From: Pectinophora gossypiella
Lineage: Eukaryota > Arthropoda > Insecta > Lepidoptera > Gelechiidae
Length of the DNA: 64,000 nucleotides
Reading direction: 5' to 3'
Assembly (NCBI RefSeq): GCF_024362695.1
Contig: NC_065407.1
Location: 11,842,001 to 11,906,000, forward strand
In this document: one piece after another, positions 46,937 to 58,882 of the stretch
Layout: every line of letters starts with the position of its first letter
Position numbering within the stretch: position 1 is the stretch's first letter
Program-made: the position numbers and the translations under genes
The notes under the pieces: model-generated
What the model saw: only the letters and a program-made list of their open reading frames with translations
Databases searched by the model: none
Told to the model about the DNA's origin: nothing

Positions 46937-48383
46937 GGTGTGCGTCAAGCTAGCGGCCTCAAAAAAAAAATGGGCACGAAAAAATAATTTGACCATACCA
47001 AAAAATAGTACTCTTATTGAAAAAAATAGTACCTGTTGTAAAAAAAATAGTACCATCACGGTTCTGGATTTATAGCCATGTTTTTTTGCACTTGCTAGCT
47101 TGACGGTGAGCGAAATTTGGCGAGAGTTAACGACAAGGTCTTTCGCTTTGATTTAAACGCCAAAAAATAGTACCGAAATAGTACTCACCCCCTGCAAAAT
47201 ACCGAAAGTAGTACTTCAACGGTTCCAAAGTTATAAAAGCAGTTCTTTGATCCCGCTAGCTTGACGTTTTGAAAATACCTATTATCTGGGGAACGCTTGC
47301 ATACTTCAGTATGTAACTAATGTCAATAAACTCGTATGAAATAGTACTCCCTACCATCATAATTTTGATCCGATTCTCTTTGTAGAAATGTTAAAAAATC
47401 ATCATAACCTATGCCATACATTTGTTGTTGATACAGTCACGTAGACAATTACATAACCTCACAATTTATTCGTAAGTATTGCCATTTTGGAGGTCTACCC
47501 TACCATTTCTTTGCACTTCAGAGTGTTGCTATTACAAAAAATTCCTATTGCATACACCCATATGCACTAATTTTAATAGAAAATGGCTGCATGGGTCTAG
47601 TTCTTATCGAAAACAATCTGTGATTTTAATACATCATAATACATTTTTAATCTGCTGTTTTATTTTATAATTTATACCTTCATGTTGAATTTGTTACGGA
47701 TCGAAGTGTTTGTTAATAAACAATTTGCAGTATTTGTAGAATAACTCAAAGAGTTTCAACAATGATATTACTTTCATCTGACAACCCTGGCACTTCACCA
47801 ATTTTTACCCAAAAATGGGGAAAAATACTAAAATCTGACAACATTCTTCTTGAGCATGTGTAATAATTTTGTTTGCGACTGTACCTGTCTTGATAAATGT
47901 ATGACATAGGTTATAATGACTTTTTGACATATTTCTACAAAGAGAATCAGGTCCAAATTATGATGGTAGGGAGTACTATTTCATACGAGTTTATTGACAT
48001 TAGTTACATACTGAAGTATGCAAGCATTCCCCAGATAATAGGTATTTTCAAAACGTCAAGCTAGCGGGATCAAAGAACTGCCTTTATAACTTTGGAACCG
48101 TTGAAGTACTACTTTCGGTATTTTGCAGGGGGTGAGTACTATTTCGGTACTATTTTTTGGCGTTTAAATCAAAGCGAAAGACCTTGTCGTTAACTCTCGC
48201 CAAATTTCGCTCACCGTCAAGCTAGCAAGTGCAATAAAACATGGCTATAAATCCAGAACCGTGATGGTACTAATTTTTTTACAACAGGTACTATTTTTTT
48301 CAATAAGAGTACTATTTTTTGGTATGGGTAAATTATTTTTTCGTGCCCATTTTTTTTTTGAGGCCGCTAGCTTGACGCACACC
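46937..48383. mobile_element. Long-TIR foldback transposon (family E), 1.45 kb
   Basis: Two arms of nearly 490 bp, 46937-47422 and 47898-48383, are inverted copies at well over 90% identity by eye. Both begin GGTGTGCGTCAAGCTAGCGG from the outside. Each arm carries about six ATAGTAC motifs, some preceded by A-runs. The spacer of about 475 bp has no convincing ORF. The element is flanked on both sides by AAAAAA, a possible target duplication. A third, solo arm lies at 14141-14585. No transposase is present, so this is non-autonomous; the superfamily is not recognisable. Confidence 0.85.
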
Positions 48384-48867
48384 AAAAAAGATAGTTTGCA
48401 ATGCCGTTGTATTTTTTGTTGAATAAGTAATACTTTAGGATTAAAAGAACTATTTATTATTTTGAATATTATGTAGACATTAGTTGATTGGTTAAAGAAT
48501 GAATGATACATTACTATAGGTCAGAAATTCAGTGGCATATTTACCTGAACTCCTACTACTACCAGTTTAGAGTAAACATGACACCAAATTTCCAATACAT
48601 ATCCATTACAATGCTACTTTTAGTAATGTAAGATATATTTTGATATACAAAACAAATAAAGATGTACATGTTAGATTGGGTGTGGTGTGTTAAAGTAATT
48701 TAAAAAATAAAGTATGTTTTTATTTGAGACATGTTTCAAATTACCATTTTGTTAATGTTAAAAATATAAGTTAGTAACTTGTGTTGACATAATCGAAATA
48801 AATCACAGTCTTGAAACTAAATATATTAATAAAATGTTTTAAAACAATCCTATGTAATAACTTTCTA

Positions 48868-51211
48868 TCACGCTTTTGTCAAAAACAAGTTGGGATAGAA
48901 TGCTAGGCCTTCTATAGATTCGTCACGACAAGCCAGGCCGAGTCTTTCTGTGGTGAAAAGACGTTCTCTTGCCAATAACACGGAGACATTTGCCAATTGA
49001 GACAATGTCACAGGTGTTAGGAATCCATTTTCTTCAAGCTGGAAAATAAAATTGAATTTTGAAACTAAAATTAAACCAGTGTAAAAGTAAAGGAAACAGA
49101 AGGAGCAAACAATATAACACTTTAGTCAGGAAATCCAAGTCACTAAGTCAAGATATTAGTATAATAATATCTTCACTTAGTTACTTGGACTTGCTACAGT
49201 GGGTCACTCCATCAATATATTTAGTAGGTATTTATAGTTTACTGAATGTGAAAGAATTACCATTTCACTAGTAGTTTTTGCCACTTCCTCATCTCTGTGG
49301 CTATTTAGTTGTAATACACAGGCACCACTTGGAAACTTCCTCAAGGCCATAGGAGCACCAATAGTTTGTAACAGTCTGGAAACAAGAATCATGAGACATT
49401 GGTTATTAGGACAATGTATAGTGGCAATTTTATTTCAAAAACTGATTAAAAGAATAAAGGTTCAAGTTTACTTACTTGCAAGCATTAAGTAAATCCTCTG
49501 GAGAAACAAGTTCTAAACCTCTGGCTCTGTTTACTCTACACCACACATCAGCCAAGGACATTATACCACCACAATCCTGAAAGAACAATTCATTTGTATT
49601 TAACAATATGACCTTGCACAGGCAGATAAGCAAGTATAGCAGTAGTATTAGTAAATATCTCTCTCTTATTATTTAAGAGTTATGCTCTTGTTGGTGGAGT
49701 AATCACCATTCCTCTCTTTCAAACAAATCCTTCACCTGCTGATATAACATGACCTGCATTTTCTCTTTAATTAGCATGGAGGATATATTGAAATGATGTA
49801 AAAATGAAAAAGTGCTGGAAAAAGTGGAAGGAAACAGAACCATAATTGAGACTAGGGAATCAGAGAGGAAATATGATTGGCCACCTGATACAACACTTTT
49901 GTTAATAAAGAACATCATAGAAGGAAAAATTGAAGGAAAGAGAAAGGGGTAAACCTAGGAGAACATTAGTAAATATGTACTTGTAATCTTACCATCAAAA
50001 CAGCAACCATCATATCAGAAATCTGTTGAGCAAGTCCCATATAATAATCAGAATCAGATCTAAATGCATCTCTTGTGACAGGATCATCAATACCAAGACT
50101 CATAAGGTAAGATTTGAATCTTACTGTATCATCTTCTGAAATATCACCTTGTTTCTCCTGAAATAAAGACATGTAAACAGTCAGTCAAACAGGAGATGTA
50201 ATAACTCATTTCTGAATGTATCCAAAAATCTCAAGAAGTTTAGTTCATAAAGTGTATACACTACAAACAATTCCAATTATTAATTAAGATACAAATAACA
50301 ATATAGTCATACCCTTATCTTAGTAGAAATATTCTTTGAAATGGAAACCATTTCTTTAGCTTTTTCCATCAGTTTTGTTAGATCCTGGAAAGCAACACTG
50401 ATGCTTTCATCAGTAGCTCTATGTTGTTCTTCTATGCTTCTTTCAATACCAACTATTCCTGACCGGATCTTTGAGTTTCTAGGAGTAACTGAGGGTCTTG
50501 CTGTGTTCTCAGAGCTCAGGGAACTGACAGGTGATGTTGGTGTAGATCTCTCCCAGGCTTTAGCAGCTACAGCATCACTAAGAGCCTTGTAAAATGCTGT
50601 ATCAATTCCATCTTTGAATGAAAACTTTACAAAGTGATAAGGACTGACTACAGCTGGACCTGGTCGTTTACCTATAAAGAAATTTATAAAAGATGTTAAT
50701 AATCAACTTGTAAAATTATGAATTTGTGTTCACATTAGTTGTTGTTGCAATTCTGCATCAGGATTTTAAGAAAATAAAGCATGCAGGTAGATGAAGGATC
50801 TTTCAAGGCTTATTTTAGCATGATTTTAAAAAATCTTACCAGGTAAAGCTGGCCCCAAATGCAATATGATGCGCTTAGGTCCACCCAAACCAAAAACTCC
50901 TCCGCTCTCCTCTTCCAGACAAAATACATAGTACAAATGCAGAGACAAGCATACTAGTCCTTTAGGTATGTCCCCTGGCTTGCCCCATAGTATCCTGTGA
51001 GTCGTCAGAACTACCTCACCATCAATAAACTGAGTCTAAAAGACAAGGAAAAATAAAACTTTAATATGAAAGTAATTCTTATTTTCAGTAGTTTAACTTT
51101 TGATTTGTTACGTACCTTATCATCACCGTCATATATTTTCACATTCTTATCCCGCTTTAGATAATTTTCACCATCAAATAATCGAGCCTCAATATATTCA
51201 AACCTATCCAT
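48868..51211 (-). CDS. Vps36: ESCRT-II subunit VPS36, seven exons
   Basis: Ubiquitin- and phosphoinositide-binding subunit of ESCRT-II, acting in endosomal sorting. Exons in transcription order: 51116-51211, 50840-51035, 50313-50671, 49993-50157, 49476-49576, 49261-49375 and 48868-49038; total 400 residues, close to the usual 380-400. The N-terminal GLUE domain includes FEYIEARLFDGENYLKRDKN, GEVVLTTHRILW and PKRIILHLG. A Ser/Pro-rich linker with SVTPRNSKIRSGIVGIERSI precedes the helical EAP45 region (DLTKLMEKAKEMV). Tandem winged helices follow (MSLADVWCRVNRARGLELVS; LEENGFLTPVTLSQLANVS). All junctions are GT-AG. Start chosen at ATG 51211 because it opens the GLUE domain. Divergent from HARS across a gap of about 1.4 kb that holds a hAT insertion. 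Confidence 0.95.
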
Positions 51212-51638
51212 GATAGTGATGGGGTTCAGAATCAACAGTAACTACAGCAAGTTATTACTACAATTATTTTAATATTTACAATTGACTTGGAGATATAATC
51301 TCATCTAACTGTTGACATAATAAGCATAATTTTACGAAAAACCTAAGAAAAATAAACAATAATATATAATCGACTCCCAAAAATATTTCTTCTTTTAATT
51401 TTAAACGATCTTTCATTCATTCAGTCTAGCATTCATTCACTCTAAGTCAATCAAATCATTACTTTTTTTGACTTTTTATATTTCATATTTGGCAAAGACT
51501 TCATAATAATGTCTTGTCTAAATGCCTCGTTTTTACGATATGACAATACATTATAGGAAATCAAATTTTCGGTAAATACCGGTAATTTTATATGCCAGCG
51601 TCCCGCCTCTATTCTAACCTCTTTAATTTGACGTTTTA

Positions 51639-52455
51639 TAGGGATGTGACTTGGTGCTTGAAAAATCGATTTTTAAATAATCGATTTTTTTATTGCTGGC
51701 AAATAATCGATTTAAAATAAATCGATGTTTTTACTAAAAATAATCGATTATTTCATAAAAATCGATTTTTTAAGGGATAAAATTAAACAGCTTAAAAGTA
51801 CGAAAAATCAACTTAATTTACAATAATAATAATAATGAATAACAATTCAGTTCAGTACCTACTGCTGCCACAAATCTGTGGGCAAACACTGAAGGAATAA
51901 TAGTTTGGGCAATCTTTTCCCCAAGATGCGGTTCTTGTTTTTCGGACAATATTTCCAGCCTTCGAAAAAAGGCGCTCTGCCGGAGCAGAAGAAGCACTTA
52001 CCAGAAGGTGCTTGCAAGCTAACTTTGCAAGCTTTGGATAGGCTGTTTTACCGACCCAACGTACCCCGCGACATGGCCCCGCGATGAATAGATAGCAAAG
52101 CACCGACCGACTTGATAATTTTCTCGCTAGATACTAGATGGCGCTATTTCACGCAGCCGTCGCCAGTGGCCATCACACCGACTGACTTGATAATTTTCTC
52201 GCTACATACTAGATGGCGCTATTTCACACAGCCGTCGCCAACGGCCATCACACAGATATTCTTCAGTTCAGACTGTGTTACCAGTTACCTTAAATAGGTA
52301 CTCTTAAAAAATCGAAAGTATGTTAAGAAATTGCTAAAAAAAAATCGATTTTTCAAAAATCGATTATTAGTGATCCATAAATCGATTAATAAAAATCGAT
52401 TATTTTTTTGAAATAATCGATTATTATAAAAATCGATTATTTTTTCACATCCCTA
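51639..52455 (-). mobile_element. Non-autonomous hAT transposon with 8-bp TSD
   Basis: Perfect terminal repeats TAGGGATGTGA at both ends and a perfect 8-bp target duplication, ACGTTTTA (51631-51638 and 52456-52463). Both subterminal regions are packed with AATCGATTTTT-like motifs (at least ten in all). A minus-strand frame around 51900-52030 reads PKLAKLACKHLLVSASSAPA then ERLFSKAG, the hAT C-terminal dimerisation signature, so it is an internal deletion of an autonomous hAT. Contains a 75-bp tandem duplication at 52101-52250. Sits between the VPS36 and HARS start codons. Confidence 0.93.
52101..52250. repeat. 75-bp tandem duplication inside the hAT element
   Basis: Two adjacent copies starting CACCGACCGACTTGATAATT and CACCGACTGACTTGATAATT, each including ACTAGATGGCGCTATTTCAC and CAGCCGTCGCCA, with about seven differences. 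Confidence 0.88.
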
Positions 52456-52625
52456 ACGTTTTACTTCACGTCTTGCTCTCGTTGCGAAAATGAAAGTATG
52501 GAATCGAAAGGCTAGCGCAATTATTTTACTTCGTGCACTTTACTTTTACTAGTATTTGCAGCCTTGAGCGGACGCGCGTTTTGTGCTTTATAGTGTTCTA
52601 AGTGTAGTTAGATTCTATTAGAAAT

Positions 52626-53290
52626 ATGGCTGATTCTCAAGATGTTATACTGCAAAAAATTAAGGAACAGGGTGATCTTGTTCGGAAGTTAAAATCTGCT
52701 AAGGAATCGCCTGAAAAGGTTAGTTTTAGAATGCATAATTCATTAGGAAATAGAGATGACATGTTGCCGATAAGGTTATAATTATGTCTGTCAGTCATGT
52801 TTTTGTGGTTTTATTTCGTTTCGAAAGACCACGTATTCACAATTTTGTACGTCCATTACTTTTATATAAATCAGATAAACTTAGTTAACTTTATGTCATT
52901 ATTGTAACTTTGGCCATTGTGTTAGATATTGCATCATAATCCCACTAACCATTATTTGTTTTGTAGGAAGGGTCATTAAATTACGATCTTGGAGAAATTG
53001 ATAGATATTTGTCTCAATATAGCTACATCTGTGGTTATACGCCTAGCAAATCCGATATAGAACTGAGTAAACAGTTAGACAATATAGATTTTCAAAAATA
53101 TAAGCACATCAAGAGGTGGTGGTACCATATGCGGAGTTTCAGTGAATGGGAAATTTCATTATTTCCGGTAACTCCTCCTCCCAATATATTACGGACATCC
53201 AAAAGCAACAGTAAACCTCTCAGTGAACAGGTCAGGTTTGTGAATGAATGTTCTAGTAGACTAAAGCTTCATGTAAATAATGTGGCATGA
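52626..53290 (+). CDS. Alternative HARS-locus product: WHEP start joined to eEF1B-like GST_C domain
   Basis: Exon 1 of HARS (52626-52718, phase 0) is followed by a pyrimidine-rich acceptor (TTATTTGTTTTGTAG) and an exon opening at 52967. That exon is open to a TGA at 53288-53290 and encodes 107 residues. It reads LGEIDRYLSQYSYICGYTP then KSDIELSKQL and YKHIKRWWYHMRSFSEWE. This matches the GST-C-like domain of eEF1B beta/delta and the N-terminal GST-like domain of animal cysteinyl-tRNA synthetase (pattern L..YL...SYI.GY.PS..D ... RW..H...F). The spliced product would have 138 residues. A donor at 53231 (CAG|GTCAGG, phase 0) would also allow an in-frame 88-codon cassette between the two WHEP helices. 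Whether it is expressed is unknown. Confidence 0.6.
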
Positions 53291-56200
53291 TAGAGTGAGT
53301 TGGTTTACACTGTGTTGCACTTCTTCCTTCGGTACACCCCTCCTTGGAATAAGAAATAAGTTATGAACCTCCACATATGGTTACCTCGTCATCATACATC
53401 TTAGAAGTTTTATAAAATGTTCTATTGTATGTTCTTATAAACTTCTAAAGTTCCTCTTATTTCTAAATTAAAAAAATATACCTATATATTCTTATAGATT
53501 TTGTTTTTTGTTTCCGGTACTTTTAAATCTTAAGCAGTGGTGACGAGGAACTGTATTGGTACAGATTTAGTCAGATACTTTAATTAGAAAATTAGTCAAG
53601 CATGTCTTACCAAGCGCTGAGGTTTATAAAAAACCATGCTAAAATGCTACGGTTACACAAGCTGGTTCTCAACGGTTTCACAAAAAGTATTTCAACAACA
53701 TCTTGCTGCAAGGTATTGGAAAGCTGCTAAATGCTTTATAATTATAGAGAATTATATACTTACTTAGACTAACTGGCTAAATACCCACTTATTAGAATTT
53801 GCGGTTTAAGTATTGAGTTTTATTTATTTAATGTGAAAGTCAGATTTTTCCTGGCTTAATCTGCAATCTGTGTCTTTGTTTCTTTTTCTTTTTACTATGA
53901 GCAAATTTGTTATGAGCAAAGTGTCAGGTAGAGTGTATGCTCAAGCTAGAACAGCTACTCATAATTAGCTAAGCTATGACCACTCATTCTTCTGAATGCT
54001 GTAGTATATCTTTTGTTTTGAGTACTGCATGTATATTGTAGTATACATGGTGTTGGCAATAAATAATAATAATCTTCAGCTTCAATATCTTATGCTATAA
54101 CAGATTATAATCTGAACTGAAAATTACCAACACTTATTGTATACACAATATAAGCACTATTTTGCCTATCTGGTCCAATCTATAACTTGCAAAACGTAAA
54201 TTTGCACATGTAATAATCTACACTATGCAATCTGATCATTATTCTATTCATAAACTTTTAGATTCAAGAAGAGGTAGCAAAGTTGTTAGCATTGAAGGCA
54301 CAACTGAGCCCAGAAGATGCCGCCCCACAGAAGTTCACACTCAAAACCCCTAAAGGAACCCGAGACTACAATCCACAACAGATGACCATTAGAAACAATG
54401 TACTACAGAAGATCATCACTGTTTTCAAGAGACACGGTGCTGAGTGCATTGATACACCAGTCTTTGAACTGAAGGTATGGTCTTTTTAAGGTACATCACT
54501 TATATTAAGTTCATGCAACACTTAACTGGTTATACTTGATATTTATAAAAAATCTTTATATACCTTTTTAATATATTTCTATATTTGGGAATATCAAGTA
54601 GTATTTTATCAATAATAAAAAAAATTGTTAATTAACATTAACTTTTTTTTGTTATCCATACTCAGCATGGAATCATGGAATCAGTATGGAATGGAATCAT
54701 ACTCAGCATTCCGTAATACTGACTATGAAGTTGTCGGATTGAGCAATGAGCATGAATAACTTAATGCTAATAACACAATTATAAAATATGTTTATTCATT
54801 ATTTCCATTATTAAATTGCACACAATAAGTCATGCAAAATATTGTAAAAGCATTATTGAATCCAGTTGGTTATAAACATTCCCTTTAAATCATTTCTTCT
54901 AAATTGCAGGAAGTCCTAACTGGTAAATATGGTGAAGACTCAAAGTTGATTTACGATTTGAAAGATCAGGGTGGTGAGATCCTCTCCCTTCGTTATGACC
55001 TGACCGTACCCTTGGCACGGTACTTGGCAATGAACAAGATTAACACACTGAAACGGTACCATATTGCCAAAGTGTACCGCAGAGATAACCCTGCGATGAC
55101 GAGAGGTCGCTATCGGGAGTTTTATCAATGCGTAAGTGTTATGATTAATTTCCGAAATTATGTAAAGTTTTTCATATTATTATGAATAACTAATAATAGA
55201 TTTTGACTGGTTTTAACATAGATTCAATGCAATTGAAATGATTTGTGGTAGAGCAAAATTAATTCCTATGAATATATGCGTGTTTGTGCTCGGGCTTTTG
55301 AGGCTGCAGGTCCTTGGGGTAGTGAGGCGAGGGAATTGATCAGGGAGATCGGCCGGAGGCTCAAAATCAGAGGGGGTGACCCTAGGTCTGGGTCTTACCT
55401 GGTCCAACGCCTATCAGTGGCTGTACAACACGGCAATGCCGCTAGTGTAATAGATTCGTTTGGACCAGGTCAGACTCAGAGCACTTAAGCGTCTTATTGG
55501 ATGTGACGAAGTTACATAATATGTTTCTGATTATTTGACAAATTGTATTTTTTTTTATATTTATTTACTCTTCTTATTCTTCTATTGTGTGGGTTGTGAG
55601 GTGGATTACCAACCCCATCAACCCAACCAACCAACCAACTATTTATTTACTGTAATTGTCTTGGATGTATTTAATACAGGGTACATAAAATGGAAAAGCT
55701 ATTAGAAATTACAGCAAACTATTATGTTGTTATTTAATTGAATCATTTGTACTTCAAGTACTGCTAGCTGTTAAAGTTTACAGGCATGTAACTATTGGTT
55801 TCCTTGTAGTATACCTATTATCGAAAAGTTACATCGAATTCAGTCGTTTGCGGACTATATTTTCTTGTAACTACTTACATCCGGTATACGTCTTATCAGT
55901 GTAGTAACACTGACAAGAGCATGGTTTTACTTATTTTTATTTAATAGTTTATTATTGTACACATAACAGGATATAAAACAATTAGACTAACACAAGACAG
56001 ACAAACAGTTCAGCTTATTTATAGTAGAGATCTCTTCCAGCAGACCAGGAATGAGATAGACTTATAAACTAAGAGAGGGCAGATAGGCGTGTAAATCACT
56101 AACAAATAGTAATAACACATACAATATACAAACATACACGTGGTCTAACGTTACAGGAGAAGAAGAAAACATACTTTATCTTTCTTTATGTCTTTGACTC

Positions 56201-56452
56201 TGATATCTTTTACGCTGACTAAAAGAAACAATCTCAAAATTCCAGGATTTCGACATCGCCGGCCAGTACGACCCGATGGTGCCAGACGCGGAATGTCTGA
56301 AAGTCGTTACGGAGATACTAGACGCCCTCGACATTGGCCCGTATGTGCTGAAGGTCAACCACCGGAGACTGCTCGACGGCATGTTTGAGGCTTGCGGCGT
56401 GCCAGCAGACAAGTTCAGATCTACGTGTTCTACTGTTGACAAGTTGGATAAG
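52626..56452 (+). CDS. HisRS: Histidyl-tRNA synthetase, cytosolic form, 5' four-plus exons (partial)
   Basis: Charges tRNA-His. Exons 52626-52718, 54262-54474, 54910-55131 and 56246-56452, all phase 0. Exon 1 with the start of exon 2 forms the WHEP helix-turn-helix (KEQGDLVRKLKSAKE ... IQEEVAKLLALKAQL). The class II core follows: FTLKTPKGTRDYNPQQM, DTPVFELKEVLTGKYGEDSK, SLRYDLTVPLARYLAMNK, motif 2 region YHIAKVYRRDNPAMTRGRYR-EFYQC, then AGQYDPMVPDAECLKVV, RRLLDGMFEACGV and STVDKLDK. The gene runs off into a large intron; the rest of the catalytic domain and the anticodon-binding domain were not found before 64000. A non-LTR fragment lies in intron 3, and an I/R1-like element may lie in the next intron. 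The start shares a promoter gap with VPS36. Confidence 0.93.
53602..56452 (+). CDS. HisRS: Histidyl-tRNA synthetase, mitochondrial form, alternative first exon (partial)
   Basis: An ATG at 53602 opens a 37-codon exon ending at 53712 with donor GTATTG, phase 0, so it joins in frame to the HARS exon at 54262. The peptide (MSYQALRFIKNHAKMLRLHK ... SISTTSCC) is rich in K, R, S and T with no acidic residue, the profile of a mitochondrial presequence. In many animals one HARS gene serves both compartments through alternative starts. The joined product would lack the first WHEP helix. Downstream exons are as for the cytosolic form. Confidence 0.65.
55275..55500 (+). pseudogene. Non-LTR retrotransposon ORF2 C-terminal fragment
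   Basis: Open frame reading FEAAGPWGSEARELIREIG then GSYLVQRLSVAVQHGNAASV, the usual C-terminal end of a lepidopteran non-LTR polyprotein. Sense orientation in the HARS intron between exons at 55131 and 56246. Confidence 0.65.
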
Positions 56453-58646
56453 GTGATTATTTAACATTTTTGATCTTCTACGCCATAAACTTCAACAGGA
56501 ATGACCGGAGTATACAACGCTAATGCAGAAATCATAATGCTCGTCTAAGATGATCAAATATCAACCTCATTTTTCGTTTTGACTTACGAATTGTATGACG
56601 TTTGACCGCGTTTATTATTGACGTCACTGTGTATTCTCATATAAACTCCTTAAAATAAATTGGTTCGACGTTTCCGAAACAGTATGTCATTTGGCTAGAT
56701 TGTTATCTAGCCTACTAACGGCCCAAGGCCGGATGGCCTGGCGACTCATAATTTTCATTTACTTTGGGGTATGTAAATAGAAATGAGTGAATATGAAGAG
56801 AGACAGTTCGCGATCTTTCGTTGATCATAACGGTGTGGGTGTAACGCAACACAACTAACAACGCAGCGTGTGTTTGTGGTTAACCAAAAACCCCTCGTTT
56901 TGCATCGTGGGTAAAGGTCACTTTTCAATCAATGTAAAAACAATTTACAATTTTGGAACCGGTTTTTGGTCTCGCGAATAACCTTGATTAGAAACATTTT
57001 TGAATATCTTAATGATCTTGAACCTTGAGGATTGATTTTATAACCCTGAAAAGATTACTACGCATTCGCAATTTTTTCACCTGACTAGAGGAGCTCATTA
57101 TATTTTTGACCTTATATACACTTATGATATGACCTAGAAAGAAATGTTTACGAAGTATTAAGGTGATGTGTTTCAGTCAGCTAGGTAACGCTGCGTCAGT
57201 AGATGGCGTTACTTCTGCAGTTTTCGTATTTTTTTCCATTTATTCGTTTAGTGTTGAGTTCTGACCCAGTGAAATGTTAGGTGGCGAAATCTTACATACA
57301 TTATCTTTAAGTTAAGCTACAATTTTGAAGTATTTACTGAAGATATCATATTGAAACATTGCATCAAAAGTTGGTGTCATTTCAATTTGTGTACAAACAC
57401 GAAGCTGTCACACACACATGCGAACTAGGTTAGCTATTAAAAGAGATGCATAATTTGAAGTCTACTTCTAACTTCTAAATGGCGCATTTTGTAAAGCAGT
57501 CGCCGCCATTCTTAAGGTTCACGGTTCAAACCCAACTGCATGTTTTAATTGTTTTTACTTTTTGTATTTTTTTTTACAATTGAATTTGGCGAACCCGTCT
57601 ATTTGTTACGGAATTTTCAAAAAGTATCACTTTTACCAATAATATTATAATTAAGTATACAATAATTTACTTTGCACTTAAGTACCTTCCGTAATTTCCG
57701 TATTTTTTATTTTGTAAAATTCTAACAGGCATTAATCGCATCAGTGAACATGCGGCTAACTAAAAAACTACTGAACGGATTTTCATACGGTTTTCACCAA
57801 TGAGTAGAGTGATTCATGGGCGTGCTTTAGGGTTTATAATTTATACAAGTATTTTTTTTGTATAAAATGGTTCAAAAATGATGATGAATGTCAAACATAA
57901 TTATCGTTACAAATATAGCCGACTTGGAGCTTTCGGCGAAAACGCTGCCTGAGCCCATTGAGATATAACAAAACAACGTATGGTTGAATTGTTCCTTTTT
58001 TGTAGGTATACCGAAAAGTCCACAATATGTCATAATAATTATATTGTGTATAAAGAATTGTGTATATGTATTGTATGATTTTACAAATAACGATCACAGT
58101 ACAGTAATAATAAGGTAGATTTTTCCTAAATTGCGTAGGTTCAAACTTTGTCGCATCGCGTTTGAAAGATGTAATAGCGCTTCAGGACGTCCCGCAAGCA
58201 CGGCGCTGATGTCGCAGTATCCGCATATAATTATTATGACTTGTCATTTAGTTCCAATAAAATCCGCGGGACTTCATACGTATGTCAGTGACAGCTGGTG
58301 ATAGCATGCGGGACACTTAGCACCTAATCGAATTCTATGTTGTTTTCGCGCCCAGTCCAGACGACTCACAGCGCATTTCTGGACATATATTTACGCGTGG
58401 TGTTTATTGTTAGGTTAGTTAGTTCAGGTTAGGACGTCTTTTTATAACGAGGACGTTAAAAAAAGACGAGGCTGGGACGTATTGAAGTAGTATTTCCATA
58501 TATACGCGGCCTGAAATGGGCTGTTTCGGGGACTTGAACTGGTTGCTGTCGAACTTATTATCACGTTTTCTTGATTAAAATTCATAAATAAGTCAAATAG
58601 AAAAAAGATTTTATTTAGTTTTAGATCTGTCATGATGTCTGTGATG
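56453..58646 (+). other. HARS intron with repeats, no exon seen
   Basis: Contains family B copy 5 (56540-56725, starting GTCTAAGATGATCAAA), a B-box-like GGTTCAAACCC at about 57530 that may belong to a decayed SINE, and a TACTGAACGGATTTTCATAC stretch near 57770 typical of dispersed lepidopteran repeats. The next HARS exon was looked for and not found. Confidence 0.5.
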
Positions 58647-58882
58647 TTTTTTTTTTTTTTTTTTTTCTTCTGGCTTCCGCGGCTAGCGATGCGCCAATGA
58701 CAAATCTTGAGTGATAAATCGTGAGTTAGTCTTCAATAATAATTATCTTTTCATGTTGTTACTGTGCAGTCGTTAAAAACGAGGAAACTTTTCAATAATA
58801 AAATATACCGGATAGGAACGGAATTTGGAAAAGGTGAGGATCAGGAGAGGAATAATAATAAAATAATAATAAAAAGAGGAAG

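Noticed and set aside
53009..53290. Treating the GST-like frame as a stand-alone gene starting within it
   Set aside because: The frame is open from the acceptor at 52967, the first codon of the shorter frame is TTG, and the phase match to HARS exon 1 favours splicing.
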